A stretch of DNA of 32,792 nt from Rhodanobacter lindaniclasticus (GTDB lineage: Bacteria; Pseudomonadota; Gammaproteobacteria; Xanthomonadales; Rhodanobacteraceae): assembly GCF_004799035.1 (NCBI RefSeq), contig NZ_MWIO01000066.1, positions 1 through 32,792 of the forward strand, written 5' to 3'. Position 1 is the first letter of the stretch, and the number at the start of each line of letters is the position of its first letter. This document shows, piece after piece, positions 14,825-23,654 of this stretch. Position numbers and translations under genes: made by a program. The notes under the pieces are model-generated. The model was not told the DNA's origin. It made no database searches and was given only the letters and a program-made list of their open reading frames with translations.

Positions 14825-16882
14825 ATGACCCCCGACAACCCGCTGCTGGCCGACGACACCCTGCCGGCGTTTTCGCAGATCCGCCCCGAGCATGTCGAAC
14901 CGGCGATCGCCGCCGTCCTGGCCGGCTACCGCGCCGCCATCGACGCGCTGGTCGCCCCCGACGCGCCGCGCGACTTCAACCACGTGATGCTTACCCAGGA
15001 GCGGCTCGAACAGCGCCTGGCGCGGGCCTGGGCGCCGGTGTCGCACCTGCAGGCGGTGGCCGACAGCGAAGCGCTGCGCGCGGTCTACGGCCCGGCCGAG
15101 GAAAAGCTCACCGAGCACGCGATCGAGCTGGGCCAGAACCGCGCGCTGTACGCGGCGGTGCAGGCGGTAGCAGACGCGGCGGACTTCCCCGCGCTGCCGC
15201 GGCCCCGGCGGGCGCTGGTGGAACATGCGCTGCGCGATTTCAGGCTGTCCGGCGTTTCGCTGCCGGAGCCGGCGCGTTCGCGCTTCCGCGAGATCGGGGT
15301 GGAGCTGTCGCGGCTGTCCACCGAGTTCTCCCATGCCGTACTCGATGCCAGCGAGGCGTGGCACGAACACGTCTCCGACGAGCGTGACCTGGCCGGCATC
15401 CCCGAGTCCGGCCGCGCGGTGCTGCACCAGTACGCGCAGGACCAGGACCTGGACGGCTACCTGGTCACCCTCAAGCAGCCCAGCGTGCATGCCGTGCTGA
15501 CCTACGCCGACCACCGCGGCCTGCGCGAGCGGGTGTACTGGGCCTATCAGACCCGCGCCTCCGACCAAGGCCCGGATGCGGGCAAGTTCGACAACAGCGA
15601 GCGCATCGAGAAGATCATGGCGCTGCGCCACGAGGCCGCGCAGCTGCTCGGCTTCGCCAACGCGGCGGAGGAATCGCTGGCCACCAAGATGGCTGCCTCG
15701 CCGGCCGAGGTGCTGGAATTCCTGCACGACCTGGTCGCGCGCGCGAAACCCGTCGCCCAGCGCGAGCTGGCCGGCCTGCGCGAGTTCGCCCGCGCCGAAC
15801 TCAAGCTCGACACGCTCGAACCGTGGGACGTCGCCTACGCGTCGGAGAAACTGCGCCAGCGCGAGTACGCGCTGGACGAGGAACAGCTCAAGCCGTACTT
15901 CCCGCTGCCGGCGGTGATCGACGGCCTGTTCGGCCTTGCCGGAAGACTCTACGGCATCACCCTCGTCGCCCGCGACGGCGTCGACGTGTGGCACCCGCAG
16001 GTGCGCTACTACGACGTGCGCGATGCGGCCGGCAAGGTGTTCGCCGGCGCCTATGTCGATCTCTACGCGCGCAACGGCAAGCGCGGCGGTGCCTGGATGG
16101 ACGTCTGTCGCGCCCGCTTCGACGATGATGGCCGGGAACAACTGCCGGTAGCCTTCCTCTCCTGCAACTTCGCCCCGCCCACCGAGGGCAAGCCGGCCCT
16201 GCTCACCCACGACGACGTGCTGACCCTGTTCCACGAGTTCGGCCACGGCCTGCATCACCTGCTCACCGAAATCGCGCTGCCCTCGATCGGCGGCATCGAC
16301 GGTGTGGAGTGGGACGCGGTGGAGCTGCCCAGCCAGTTCATGGAGAACTTCGGCTGGAATCGCGAGGCGCTGGACCTGTTCGCGCGGCACTGGCAGACCG
16401 GCGAGCGGCTGCCGGACGCGCTGTTCGAACGCATGCTGGCCGCGCGGCACTTCCACGCCGGCCTGTTCCTGGTGCGCCAGCTGGAATTCGCGCTGTTCGA
16501 TTTCCTGCTGCACCTGGAATACGACCCGACCCGCGGCGCCCGCGCGCTGGCGGTGCTGGAAGAGGTGCGCAAGCAGGTCGCGGTGCTGCATCCGCCGGCA
16601 TGGCAGCGCTTCCCGCACGGCTTCAGCCACATCTTCGCCGGCGGCTACGCGGCCGGCTACTACAGCTACCTGTGGGCCGAACTGCTCAGCGCCGATGCGT
16701 TCGGCGCCTTCGAGGAGGCCGCCGGACACGGCGGCAGCGTGATCGATCCAGTCATTGGCGAGCGCTTCCGCCGCGAATTCCTGGCGGTCGGCGCCAGCCG
16801 CCCCGCGCTGGAAAGCTTCGTTGCCTTCCGCGGCCGCAAGCCCGAGCCGGAAGCGCTGCTGCGCAGCTACGGCCTCGGCTGA
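14825..16882 (+). CDS. prlC: Oligopeptidase A (M3 family zinc metallopeptidase)
   Basis: 685 residues, the usual length for cytoplasmic oligopeptidase A, which degrades signal peptides and other short peptides. The zinc-binding motif is HEFGH (470-474) within LFHEFGHGLHHLL, with the third ligand Glu500 in DAVELPSQFMENF. The C-terminal FSHIFAGGYAAGYYSYLWAE substrate-binding segment is also conserved. AAAGGAGA lies 5-12 bases upstream of the ATG at 14825. A bidirectional terminator follows at 16901-16928. Confidence 0.96.
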   Translation: MTPDNPLLADDTLPAFSQIRPEHVEPAIAAVLAGYRAAIDALVAPDAPRDFNHVMLTQERLEQRLARAWAPVSHLQAVADSEALRAVYGPAEEKLTEHAIELGQNRALYAAVQAVADAADFPALPRPRRALVEHALRDFRLSGVSLPEPARSRFREIGVELSRLSTEFSHAVLDASEAWHEHVSDERDLAGIPESGRAVLHQYAQDQDLDGYLVTLKQPSVHAVLTYADHRGLRERVYWAYQTRASDQGPDAGKFDNSERIEKIMALRHEAAQLLGFANAAEESLATKMAASPAEVLEFLHDLVARAKPVAQRELAGLREFARAELKLDTLEPWDVAYASEKLRQREYALDEEQLKPYFPLPAVIDGLFGLAGRLYGITLVARDGVDVWHPQVRYYDVRDAAGKVFAGAYVDLYARNGKRGGAWMDVCRARFDDDGREQLPVAFLSCNFAPPTEGKPALLTHDDVLTLFHEFGHGLHHLLTEIALPSIGGIDGVEWDAVELPSQFMENFGWNREALDLFARHWQTGERLPDALFERMLAARHFHAGLFLVRQLEFALFDFLLHLEYDPTRGARALAVLEEVRKQVAVLHPPAWQRFPHGFSHIFAGGYAAGYYSYLWAELLSADAFGAFEEAAGHGGSVIDPVIGERFRREFLAVGASRPALESFVAFRGRKPEPEALLRSYGLG

Positions 16883-16900
16883 TTTCCCTCCCTGCGAGAC

Positions 16901-16928
16901 AAAAAAAGCCCGCCGAAGCGGGCTTTTC
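16901..16928. terminator. Bidirectional intrinsic terminator between prlC and the cold-shock gene
   Basis: A run of seven A, stem GCCCGC (16908-16913), loop CGAA, stem GCGGGC (16918-16923), then TTTT. The A-run serves as the T-run for the minus strand, so both convergent genes can terminate here. Confidence 0.88.
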
Positions 16929-16951
16929 TTCAGGCGCTGGGTCGATGTGAC

Positions 16952-17161
16952 TCAGACGGCCTGGACTTCCTCGGCCTGCAGGCCCTTCTGGCCCTTGGTG
17001 ACGATGAACGTGACGCGCTGACCTTCCTGCAGGGACTTGAAGCCCGTGCCCTGGATCGCGCGAAAATGCACGAACAGGTCATCACCGCTTTCCGGCGTGA
17101 TGAAGCCAAAACCCTTGGCGTCGTTGAACCACTTGACTGTACCGCTCTGACGATCCGACAT
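16952..17161 (-). CDS. Cold-shock domain protein (CspA family)
   Basis: 69 residues, single OB-fold RNA/DNA-binding domain. The RNA-binding motifs RNP1 (KGFGFITP, 16-23) and RNP2 (DLFVHF, 28-33) are intact, with the family start [20 protein letters not shown] stands upstream of the ATG at 17159-17161, and GTAACGTTAC, a perfect 10-bp palindrome, abuts the start (17162-17171). An extended -10-like TGTGTATGCT on the minus strand near 17264-17273 would leave a leader of about 95 bases, as is common for cold-shock genes; that promoter is weakly supported. Whether it is cold-induced or constitutive cannot be told. Confidence 0.95.
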   Translation of the reverse strand: MSDRQSGTVKWFNDAKGFGFITPESGDDLFVHFRAIQGTGFKSLQEGQRVTFIVTKGQKGLQAEEVQAV

Positions 17162-17365
17162 GTAACGTTACCTTTGAAGCATGGATGATTTGCGGCTCGG
17201 AGCGAGTGCACTTGACCGCAAGATGGGCAAGAGAACCGGATGCTCCGGACGGCTTGCCCGCGCAGCATACACTGGAAATCGCGATTTCGGTGGCTTTGTG
17301 CACCAAAGTGTCGCGGCGTCGCGCGAACCGTTCAGCGGGCCGCCGGGCCGGATGGGGCAATCCTT

Positions 17366-17371
17366 TACAAT
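17366..17371 (+). promoter_or_regulatory. Possible -10 element giving a leaderless exonuclease III transcript
   Basis: TACAAT (17366-17371) stands out in GC-rich surroundings and ends only 6 bases before the ATG at 17378. No Shine-Dalgarno sequence precedes that ATG. Together they suggest a leaderless or near-leaderless mRNA. No convincing -35 hexamer is seen. Confidence 0.35.
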
Positions 17372-17377
17372 ATCCCC

Positions 17378-18145
17378 ATGAAAATCGCTTCCTGGAACGT
17401 CAACTCGCTGAAGGTGCGCCTGCCGCACCTGGGCCAGTGGCTGGCCGACGCGCAGCCCGACATCGTGGCGCTGCAGGAAACCAAGCTGGAGGATGCGAAG
17501 TTCCCGGTCGACGAGCTGGCCGCCGCCGGCTACCAGGCCGTGTATTCGGGCCAGAAGACCTACAACGGCGTGGCGATCCTGGCCCGCGAGCCGCCGGCCG
17601 ACGTGGTCACCGACATTCCCGGGCTGGACGACCCGCAGCGACGCATCCTCGCCGCCACCATCGGCCCGCTGCGCGTGGTCGACCTGTACGTGGTCAACGG
17701 CAAGGCGGTCGGCGACGAGAAATACGCCTACAAACTGGAATGGATGGCCAGGGTGCGCGAGTTCCTCGCGCGCGAACACGAGCGCCACCCGAATCTGGTG
17801 GTGCTGGGCGACTTCAACATCTGCCCCGACGATCGCGACGTGTACGACCCGGTGGCCTGGGGCGAGGACATCCTGTGCTCGCCGCCCGAACGCGAGGCGT
17901 TGAAGGCAATCACCGAGCTGGGCCTGCACGACAGCTTCCGGCTGTTCGAGTCCGAGCCCGGGCATTACAGCTGGTGGGATTACCGGCAGGCGGCGTTTCG
18001 CCGCAACATGGGCCTGCGCATCGACCTGATCCTGATCGGCGAAGCCCTGAAACCGGCCGCCAAAGCGGCGGGGATCGACCGGGAACCGCGGCGCTGGGAG
18101 CGCCCTTCCGACCACACCCCGGTAACGCTGGAACTGGACATCTGA
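17378..18145 (+). CDS. xth: Exodeoxyribonuclease III / AP endonuclease
   Basis: 255 residues. Cleaves DNA at abasic sites and degrades 3' ends in base-excision repair. The start MKIASWNVNSLKVRLPHL and catalytic residues are clear: Glu34 in ALQETKLED, Asp145 and Asn147 in VLGDFNICP, and Asp245-His246 in RPSDHTPV. GLRIDLILI carries the usual Asp before the C-terminus. The frame extends upstream, but only the ATG at 17378 gives the family N-terminus. The downstream UPF0149 gene begins five bases after the stop, forming a probable operon. Confidence 0.95.
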   Translation: MKIASWNVNSLKVRLPHLGQWLADAQPDIVALQETKLEDAKFPVDELAAAGYQAVYSGQKTYNGVAILAREPPADVVTDIPGLDDPQRRILAATIGPLRVVDLYVVNGKAVGDEKYAYKLEWMARVREFLAREHERHPNLVVLGDFNICPDDRDVYDPVAWGEDILCSPPEREALKAITELGLHDSFRLFESEPGHYSWWDYRQAAFRRNMGLRIDLILIGEALKPAAKAAGIDREPRRWERPSDHTPVTLELDI

Positions 18146-18150
18146 CCGAA

Positions 18151-18828
18151 ATGACCGCAAAGAACGAATGGCCCAGCTCGCTGGACGACCACGAACTGGA
18201 CGAACTGGACCGCTACCTGCGCGCCCACACCGGCGAGGGCGACCTGTTGCTCGATGGCGTGCACGGCCTGCTCAGTGCGCTGGCGGTCGGCCCGCTGCTG
18301 GTGCTGCCCGAGGAATGGCTGCACGAGGTATTGCACGAGCCGTTCGAGGACGAGGATGAAGGCAACCGCGTGCTGGCCCTGCTGGCCAAGCTCAACGATT
18401 CGATCAGCGCCGAGCTCGACGTGGATGCCTACGAACCGATCCTGGGCGAAGTCGAATCCGAAGCCGGCCCGGTGTTGTCCGCTGCCGGCTGGTGCGAGGG
18501 CTTCAGCCGTGGCATCGACCTGCGCGCGGCCCTGTGGGAAGGCCGCCTGGCCGAGGATCCCCAGCTGATGGAGCTGCTCGGCCCGGTGATGGCGCTGGCG
18601 GTGGACGAGGGCATCCTGCGCGCCGACGCCGAGTTCGAGAAGCTCAGCGACGACGAATACGACGACTGCCTGGGCCAGGTGCCGGCAGTGCTGCATGCCG
18701 TGAACCAGTACTGGCAGGCCAACCCCGCCACCGAGGCCGAAGTGGAAGCGATGGTGCGCCAGCAACAGCCTGCCAGCGAGAGCGAAGCCGCGCCACCGCG
18801 CCAGCGCAGCGGTCACTGGGTGCATTGA
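18151..18828 (+). CDS. UPF0149 (YecA/YgfB) family protein
   Basis: 225 residues, all-helical, acidic (EDEDEG at about 69-74). The family features SLDDHELDELDRYL at the start, LLLDGVHGLLSALAVGP (about 30-46) and AGWCEGFSRGIDL (about 113-125) are present. The C-terminal SEC-C zinc motif of longer YecA proteins is absent; the tail is polar instead (QQQPASESEAAPPRQ). Function is unknown for the family. Translation probably couples to xth five bases upstream. Confidence 0.9.
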   Translation: MTAKNEWPSSLDDHELDELDRYLRAHTGEGDLLLDGVHGLLSALAVGPLLVLPEEWLHEVLHEPFEDEDEGNRVLALLAKLNDSISAELDVDAYEPILGEVESEAGPVLSAAGWCEGFSRGIDLRAALWEGRLAEDPQLMELLGPVMALAVDEGILRADAEFEKLSDDEYDDCLGQVPAVLHAVNQYWQANPATEAEVEAMVRQQQPASESEAAPPRQRSGHWVH

Positions 18829-18870
18829 GGGCCGGGAATCGGGCATCGGGTTCGGGAACCGGAGCAAACC

Positions 18871-18896
18871 ATCGCCCGCAAGCGGGCTCCTGCGGC
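18871..18896. repeat. REP-like hairpin remnant
   Basis: GCCCGC (18874-18879), AA, GCGGGC (18882-18887), read on the minus strand as GCAGGAGCCCGCTTGCGGGC. This resembles the GTAGGAGC-headed REP sequences dispersed in Pseudomonas and Xanthomonadales, with GCAG in place of GTAG. It lies between UPF0149 and the DUF4336 gene. Confidence 0.5.
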
Positions 18897-18912
18897 ACTC
18901 GCGAGGTCATTC

Positions 18913-19659
18913 GTGACGGAATTCGGCTTGTATACCCCGCTCAATACGTTGAAGCCGGTCGCCGCCGGCATCTGGATCGTCGACGGTCCGGTCGTGGCGA
19001 TGGCGGCGCTGGGCCTGCGCATGCCCTTCCCCACCCGCATGACGGTGGTGCGATTGCCTGATGGCGGGCTGTGGTGCCACTCGCCGATCGCGCCCGACGC
19101 AGCCCTGTTCGAGGCGATCGATGCAATCGGCCCGGTGCGCCATCTGGTGTCGCCCAACCTGCTTCATTACGCCCACATCGCCGCGTGGAAGCGGCGCTAT
19201 CCGCAGGCCACGGCGTGGGCTTCGCCCGGGGTGCGCCAGCGCGCGGCCAGCCAGCGCATCGAGGTGCATTTCGACGCCGATCTGGACGACGCGCCGCCAG
19301 CGGAGTGGGCCGGCAGCATCGAGCAACTGCGCTTCCGCGGCAGCCGCGTCATGCAGGAGTTCGTGTTCCTGCATCGCGCCAGCGGTACGCTGATCCTCAC
19401 CGACCTGATCGAGAATTTCGAACTCGCCAGGCTGCACGGTCCGATGCGCTGGCTGGCCCGGCTGGGTGGCGTACTGGATCCCGATGGCAAGGCGCCATCG
19501 GACATGCGCCTGACCTTTCTGGGCCGCAAACGCGAGGCACGCGCCTGCCTGGCACGGATGCTGGCGTGGCAGCCGCAGCGCGTGGTGCTGGCGCACGGAC
19601 GCTGGTTTCCGGACCACGCCATGGCCGAGTTGCGCCGGGCCTTTCGCTGGCTCGACTGA
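18913..19659 (+). CDS. DUF4336 domain-containing protein
   Basis: 248 residues, start GTG at 18913 with GAGG 7 bases upstream. DUF4336 proteins look like reduced metallo-beta-lactamase-fold proteins with unknown activity. Features are the start [40 protein letters not shown] (about 36-55), [14 protein letters not shown] (about 74-87), a central [11 protein letters not shown] (about 158-168), and the near-terminal VVLAHGRWF. The classical HxHxDH zinc motif is not present. It precedes the pirin gene on the same strand by 103 bases, which contain a small palindrome. Confidence 0.86.
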   Translation: MTEFGLYTPLNTLKPVAAGIWIVDGPVVAMAALGLRMPFPTRMTVVRLPDGGLWCHSPIAPDAALFEAIDAIGPVRHLVSPNLLHYAHIAAWKRRYPQATAWASPGVRQRAASQRIEVHFDADLDDAPPAEWAGSIEQLRFRGSRVMQEFVFLHRASGTLILTDLIENFELARLHGPMRWLARLGGVLDPDGKAPSDMRLTFLGRKREARACLARMLAWQPQRVVLAHGRWFPDHAMAELRRAFRWLD

Positions 19660-19675
19660 GCCGGTGTCGCGCCAG

Positions 19676-19692
19676 CGGAACGATCCGTTCCG
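19676..19692. promoter_or_regulatory. Palindrome CGGAAC-N5-GTTCCG before the pirin gene
   Basis: Six-base arms 19676-19681 and 19687-19692 pair perfectly around GATCC, 70 bases upstream of pirin. The stem is short and has no T-run, so a repressor or activator site is more plausible than a terminator. The binding protein is unknown. Confidence 0.45.
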
Positions 19693-19762
19693 GTGACGCC
19701 GCTTGGATTGGAGCGCGAACAGGGCCATCTTGGCGGGCATGTCTTCCCAGCCGGAGCACCCC

Positions 19763-20596
19763 ATGAGCGATCGCACCATCACCCGCCGCATCCGCGGCAC
19801 CGACACCTCCGACGGCGCCGGCGTGAAGCTCAAGCGCATCATCGGCCAACCCGGGCTGGACATGCTCGACCCGTTCCTGCTGCTGGACGAGTTCCGCTCC
19901 GACAGCGCCGACGACTACATCGCCGGCTTCCCCGAGCACCCGCACCGCGGTTTCGAGACGGTGACCTACATGTTGGCGGGCAACATGCAGCATCAGGACA
20001 ACCACGGCAACCGCGGCGACCTCACCCCCGGCAGCGTGCAGTGGATGACCGCCGGCCGCGGCATCCTGCACTCGGAAATGCCGCAGCAGGAAAACGGCCT
20101 GATGTGGGGCTTCCAGCTGTGGGTCAACCTGCCCGCCAAGGACAAGATGACCGCGCCGCGCTACCAGGACATCGCCCCGCAGCGGATTCCGGTGGTGCAC
20201 CCGGCCGACGGCGTCGAGGTGAAGGTGATCGCCGGCGAGCTGGCCGGCGCCACCGGCCCGGTCGAAGGCATCGCCACCACGCCGGTGTATCTCGACGTCA
20301 GCCTGCAGCCCGGTGCGCAGTTCGCACTGAAGTTGCCGGTCGGCCACCACGGTTTCGCCTACGTGTTCGAGGGCGAATCGGCGCTGGTCGGCGGCGAGCG
20401 GCTGCAACGCAGCGAACTGGGCGTGCTGTCTGACGGCGAACAACTGCAACTGGCCGGCGGCGACAAGCCGTCACGCCTGCTGGTCGTGGCCGGCAAGCCG
20501 CTCAACGAACCGGTGGCGCGCTACGGCCCGTTCGTGATGAACACCCAGGCGCAGATCCACGAGGCCATCGCGGATTTCCGAGCTGGCCGGTTCTAA
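19763..20596 (+). CDS. Pirin family protein
   Basis: 277 residues, bicupin. The N-terminal cupin carries the metal-binding pattern of pirins: His59 and His61 in EHPHRGFETVTY, and His103 and Glu105 in GILHSEMP. The GRGILHSE motif is also diagnostic. Bacterial pirins include quercetin dioxygenases and redox-linked regulators of central metabolism; the role here is not determinable. The start at 19763 is favoured over an upstream ATG at 19739 because GGAG lies 7 bases upstream and MSDRTITRRI is typical. Followed by the terminator of the convergent ABC operon. Confidence 0.93.
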   Translation: MSDRTITRRIRGTDTSDGAGVKLKRIIGQPGLDMLDPFLLLDEFRSDSADDYIAGFPEHPHRGFETVTYMLAGNMQHQDNHGNRGDLTPGSVQWMTAGRGILHSEMPQQENGLMWGFQLWVNLPAKDKMTAPRYQDIAPQRIPVVHPADGVEVKVIAGELAGATGPVEGIATTPVYLDVSLQPGAQFALKLPVGHHGFAYVFEGESALVGGERLQRSELGVLSDGEQLQLAGGDKPSRLLVVAGKPLNEPVARYGPFVMNTQAQIHEAIADFRAGRF

Positions 20597-20605
20597 TCAA
20601 ATAAA

Positions 20606-20656
20606 GCGCTCCTTGCGTTCGCCCCCTCTGGGAGAGGAGGCGAACGCAAGGAGCGC
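20606..20656 (-). terminator. Long hairpin terminator of the glycan operon
   Basis: GCGCTCCTTGCGTTCGCC (20606-20623) and its exact complement (20639-20656) form an 18-bp perfect stem, topped by a further CCTCT/AGAGG stem. On the minus strand it is followed by TTTATTTGATTAG, a T-rich tail, supporting termination of the operon ending at 20681. On the plus strand there is no T-run after it, but it may still protect the pirin mRNA end. Confidence 0.8.
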
Positions 20657-20680
20657 GTCACTCCATTAAAGCGGGCGCCC

Positions 20681-21502
20681 TCACCCCTTCACGCTCCCCA
20701 GCAACAAGCCCTGCAGGTAATGCCGCTGCAGGGCCAGGTACAGCACCAGCACCGGCAGCACGGTGACCACCGAGCCGGCCATCATCAGCTCGGTGTCCTC
20801 GCTGTGTTCACGCGCCAGCGAGGCCAGCGCCAGCGGCAGGGTGTAGTGCTCCTGCCCGGTCAGCACGATCAGCGGCCACATGAAGTCGTTCCAGGCGGCG
20901 AGGAAGGTGAACACGGTCAGCGTCACCATGATCGGCTTGAGCAGCGGCAGCATGATCTGCACGAAGATGCGCCACTCGCCGGCGCCGTCGATGCGCGCGG
21001 CCTCCAGCAGTTCGTCCGGTACGCTGCGGGCGAACTCGCGTACCAGGTAGATGCCGAACAGCGTGGCCATGCCCGGCACGATCGCGCCGGCGTAGCTGTT
21101 GATCAGGCCGGCATATTTCAGCAGCAGGAACAGCGGCAGCATCGCCACCTGGGCGGGAATCAGCAGTGCGCCGATCAGCGCGCGGAACAGGCGCTCGCGC
21201 CCGGCGAAGCGCAGCTTGGCGAAGGCGTAGCCGGCCATCAGGTTGCACACCAGCGCCAGTGCGGCGATGGCGCCGGAGATGACCAGGCTGTTGAGCAGGT
21301 AGCGACCCATGCCGGCGCGGGCGAACAGCGCGCGGTAGTTGTCCAGCGTGGGTTGCGCCGGCAGCAGCGGCGGCGGCAGCGAGCTGGCGCTGCCGGCCGG
21401 CATCAGCGAGGCCGACAGCATCCACAACAGCGGCAGCACGGCCACCGCGGCGCAGCCGAACAGCGCGCCGTTGACCAGCCACCGGGCGAGGCGCGGGTTC
21501 AT
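20681..21502 (-). CDS. Carbohydrate ABC transporter permease (MalG type)
   Basis: 273 residues, about six transmembrane helices. The ATPase-contacting EAA loop is LLEAARIDGAGEWRIF, about 75 residues from the C-terminus, as expected for the CUT1 family. NPRLARWLVNGALFGCAAVA starts the first helix. The start ATG at 21500-21502 overlaps the stop of the upstream permease (ATGA), so the two are translationally coupled. It is the last gene of the glycan operon. No ATPase gene follows, so a shared ATPase encoded elsewhere is implied. Confidence 0.93.
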   Translation of the reverse strand: MNPRLARWLVNGALFGCAAVAVLPLLWMLSASLMPAGSASSLPPPLLPAQPTLDNYRALFARAGMGRYLLNSLVISGAIAALALVCNLMAGYAFAKLRFAGRERLFRALIGALLIPAQVAMLPLFLLLKYAGLINSYAGAIVPGMATLFGIYLVREFARSVPDELLEAARIDGAGEWRIFVQIMLPLLKPIMVTLTVFTFLAAWNDFMWPLIVLTGQEHYTLPLALASLAREHSEDTELMMAGSVVTVLPVLVLYLALQRHYLQGLLLGSVKG

Positions 21503-22377
21503 GCCGTTGCTCCGCGTCGCGTCAGCCGCAGCAGCAGCACGGTCACCGCCAGGATGATGCCGAACAGGGCGAAGGCGACCGCCGAGGCCACGCCGAAGTT
21601 CCACCATTTGAAGCCGTCGTCGTACATCAGATAAAGGATGCTGACGGTGCTCTGCAGCGGACCGCCTTCGGTCATCACGTAAGGCTCGGCGAACAGCTGG
21701 AAGTAACCGGCCACGGTGAGCACCATCACCAGCACCATGGTCGGCCGCAGCATCGGCAGGGTGATGTGGCGGAACTGCCGCCAGCGCGAGGCGCCATCGA
21801 TGCGCGCCGCCTCGTACAGCTCCGGCGCAATCGCCTGCAGGCCGGCCAGCAGGATGATCATGTTGTAGCCGAAGTTCTTCCACACCGCGAAGGCGATGAT
21901 CGTCGGCATCGCCCAGTGCGGATCGCCCAGCCAGTCCACCGGGTTCAGCCCCAGCACGGCCAGTGCATGGTTCACCAGGCCGTACCTGGTGTTGAACAGG
22001 TAGCGCCAGATCACCGCCACCGCCACCACCGTGGTCACCACCGGCGCGAACAGCACGGTGCGATGGAAGGATTTCATGCGCGCCAGCGGCGAGTTCAGCA
22101 GCAGCGCGGTGCCCAGCGAGGCGCCGATCGACAGCGGCACGCCGACGACCACGAAGTAGAACGTGTTGCCCAATGCAGTCCAGAACAGCGGCCGCTGCAG
22201 CAGCTCCCAGTAGTTGTGCAGGCCGACGAAGCGCAGGTTGCGGAGGTCGGCCAGCGCGTACAGATCGTAATCGGTGAGGCTCAGGCCCAGCGCGCCCAGC
22301 ACCGGCACGAAGAAGAACACGCCCAGCACCAGCAATGCCGGAGTGAGGAACAGCCAGGCGGTGCGCGCGCGGCTCAT
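21499..22377 (-). CDS. Carbohydrate ABC transporter permease (MalF type)
   Basis: 292 residues, six predicted helices beginning with TAWLFLTPALLVLGVFFFV (7-25). The EAA loop is LYEAARIDGASRWRQFRHI, typical of CUT1 permeases; FAEPYVMTEGGP lies in the following periplasmic loop. Overlaps both neighbours by four bases (ATGA), showing a tightly coupled solute-binding protein - permease - permease unit. Partner of the MalG-type protein; substrate probably a di- or oligosaccharide, by association with the glucanase. Confidence 0.93.
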   Translation of the reverse strand: MSRARTAWLFLTPALLVLGVFFFVPVLGALGLSLTDYDLYALADLRNLRFVGLHNYWELLQRPLFWTALGNTFYFVVVGVPLSIGASLGTALLLNSPLARMKSFHRTVLFAPVVTTVVAVAVIWRYLFNTRYGLVNHALAVLGLNPVDWLGDPHWAMPTIIAFAVWKNFGYNMIILLAGLQAIAPELYEAARIDGASRWRQFRHITLPMLRPTMVLVMVLTVAGYFQLFAEPYVMTEGGPLQSTVSILYLMYDDGFKWWNFGVASAVAFALFGIILAVTVLLLRLTRRGATA

Positions 22378-23654
22378 CGCGTGCTCCCGGCGCGGTCGAG
22401 CATCCAGCGCCGCTTGGCCAGGATCGCATCGGCGCGGCGATCGATCTCGGCGGCGGCCTGGTCCACCGTCAACTCGCCGTGCGCGGCGCGCGCGGCGACC
22501 AGCTGCATCTCGGTGACGATGCGCTCCCACTCCGGCACCGGCGGCGTCGGCTTGACCCGCTCCAGCTGCTCGCGGAACGCGCGCACCGCCGGGTCGTCGC
22601 GCAGCGCCTCGCCCTGCCAGGCCGAGCGGCGCGGTGGCATGTCGCCGAGCAACTGGTAGAACTGCCGCTGCACGCTCGGGCGCGACAGGTATTCGATCAA
22701 CAACCAGGCCTGCGCCTTGCGCGGCGAGTGGCGGAAGATCACCAGGCTGGAGCCGCTGGCGATGCCGGCCCCCGGGCCGTCCGGGCCGGGCAGCGGCGCG
22801 GTCGCCCATGCGTCTTGCTGCGACGCAGGGAGACGCTGGCGGAATTCGCCGATGTTCCACGGCCCGGAGAAGTAAAACGCGTACACGCCGCGACCGACCT
22901 CGGCCCACGGGTTGGGCACTTCGGTGTTGGACAGCAACGGGGCCTCGTGGCGCTTGAACCGCTCCACGTAGAACGCGAGCGCGCGCTTGAAGCCGGCGCT
23001 TTCGAAGTTGCCGTAGCGGCCGCCGTCGCGCAACAGCGGCTCGTCCTGCTGCAGGCCCAGCGACAGCAGCTGCTCGAATTCGTTGGTCGGCAGCAGGATC
23101 GCGTAGTGGTCGGGCGCGGCATGCGCCTGCAGCGCGGCCAGCTGCCGCGACCACGCGGCCCAGTCGCGCGGCGGCGCGTCGAAGCCGGCGGTGGCGAGCA
23201 GGTCCCTGCGGTAGAACAACAGCCGCGTGTCGACATACCAGGGGATGCCGACCAGGCGGCCGTCGATGCGGTTGGTGGCCCAGATACCGGGGAAGTAATC
23301 CGCCGGCTGCACCACGCGCGAGCGCTCGACGTACGGCTGCAGCGGTACGAGCGCATCCAGCGCGTGCAGCTCGGCGAGCCAGGTGTTGCCCAGCTGGGCC
23401 ACGTCCGGCGTGGTGTCGCCGGCGATCGCGGTGAGCAGCTTCTGGTGCGCCGCCTTCCACGGCAGTTGCTGCACCTCGACGAGGATGTCCGGGTGCTCGC
23501 GCTCGAACGCCGGCATCAGCTGCGCCACCGCCTCGCTCTCGCGGCCCATCGCCCAGAAGGTCAGTGTGTGGCGATCATCGTGATCGCCCCGGCAGGCAGC
23601 AATGCCGACCAGCAACAGCGCCGGCGCCAGCAGTCGCCAGCGCCGCCGGCTCAC
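22374..23654 (-). CDS. Extracellular solute-binding lipoprotein of a sugar ABC transporter
   Basis: 426 residues, family 1 solute-binding protein. The GTG at 23652-23654 starts a lipoprotein signal VSRRRWRLLAPALLLVGIAAC with lipid-attachment Cys21; it overlaps the stop of the glucanase gene by four bases. The longer open frame upstream is a shadow. The mature start LTFWAMGRESEAVAQLMPAFE is typical, as are GIPWYVDTRLLFYRRDL and VYAFYFSGPWNIGEF. It captures the sugar in the periplasm for the two permeases downstream. The ligand cannot be read from sequence. Confidence 0.92.
   Translation of the reverse strand: MSRRRWRLLAPALLLVGIAACRGDHDDRHTLTFWAMGRESEAVAQLMPAFEREHPDILVEVQQLPWKAAHQKLLTAIAGDTTPDVAQLGNTWLAELHALDALVPLQPYVERSRVVQPADYFPGIWATNRIDGRLVGIPWYVDTRLLFYRRDLLATAGFDAPPRDWAAWSRQLAALQAHAAPDHYAILLPTNEFEQLLSLGLQQDEPLLRDGGRYGNFESAGFKRALAFYVERFKRHEAPLLSNTEVPNPWAEVGRGVYAFYFSGPWNIGEFRQRLPASQQDAWATAPLPGPDGPGAGIASGSSLVIFRHSPRKAQAWLLIEYLSRPSVQRQFYQLLGDMPPRRSAWQGEALRDDPAVRAFREQLERVKPTPPVPEWERIVTEMQLVAARAAHGELTVDQAAAEIDRRADAILAKRRWMLDRAGSTR

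Noticed and set aside
14762..16729. A 655-codon open frame on the minus strand opposite oligopeptidase A
   Set aside because: Antisense shadow of prlC; no domain features, and prlC has the complete M3 signature.
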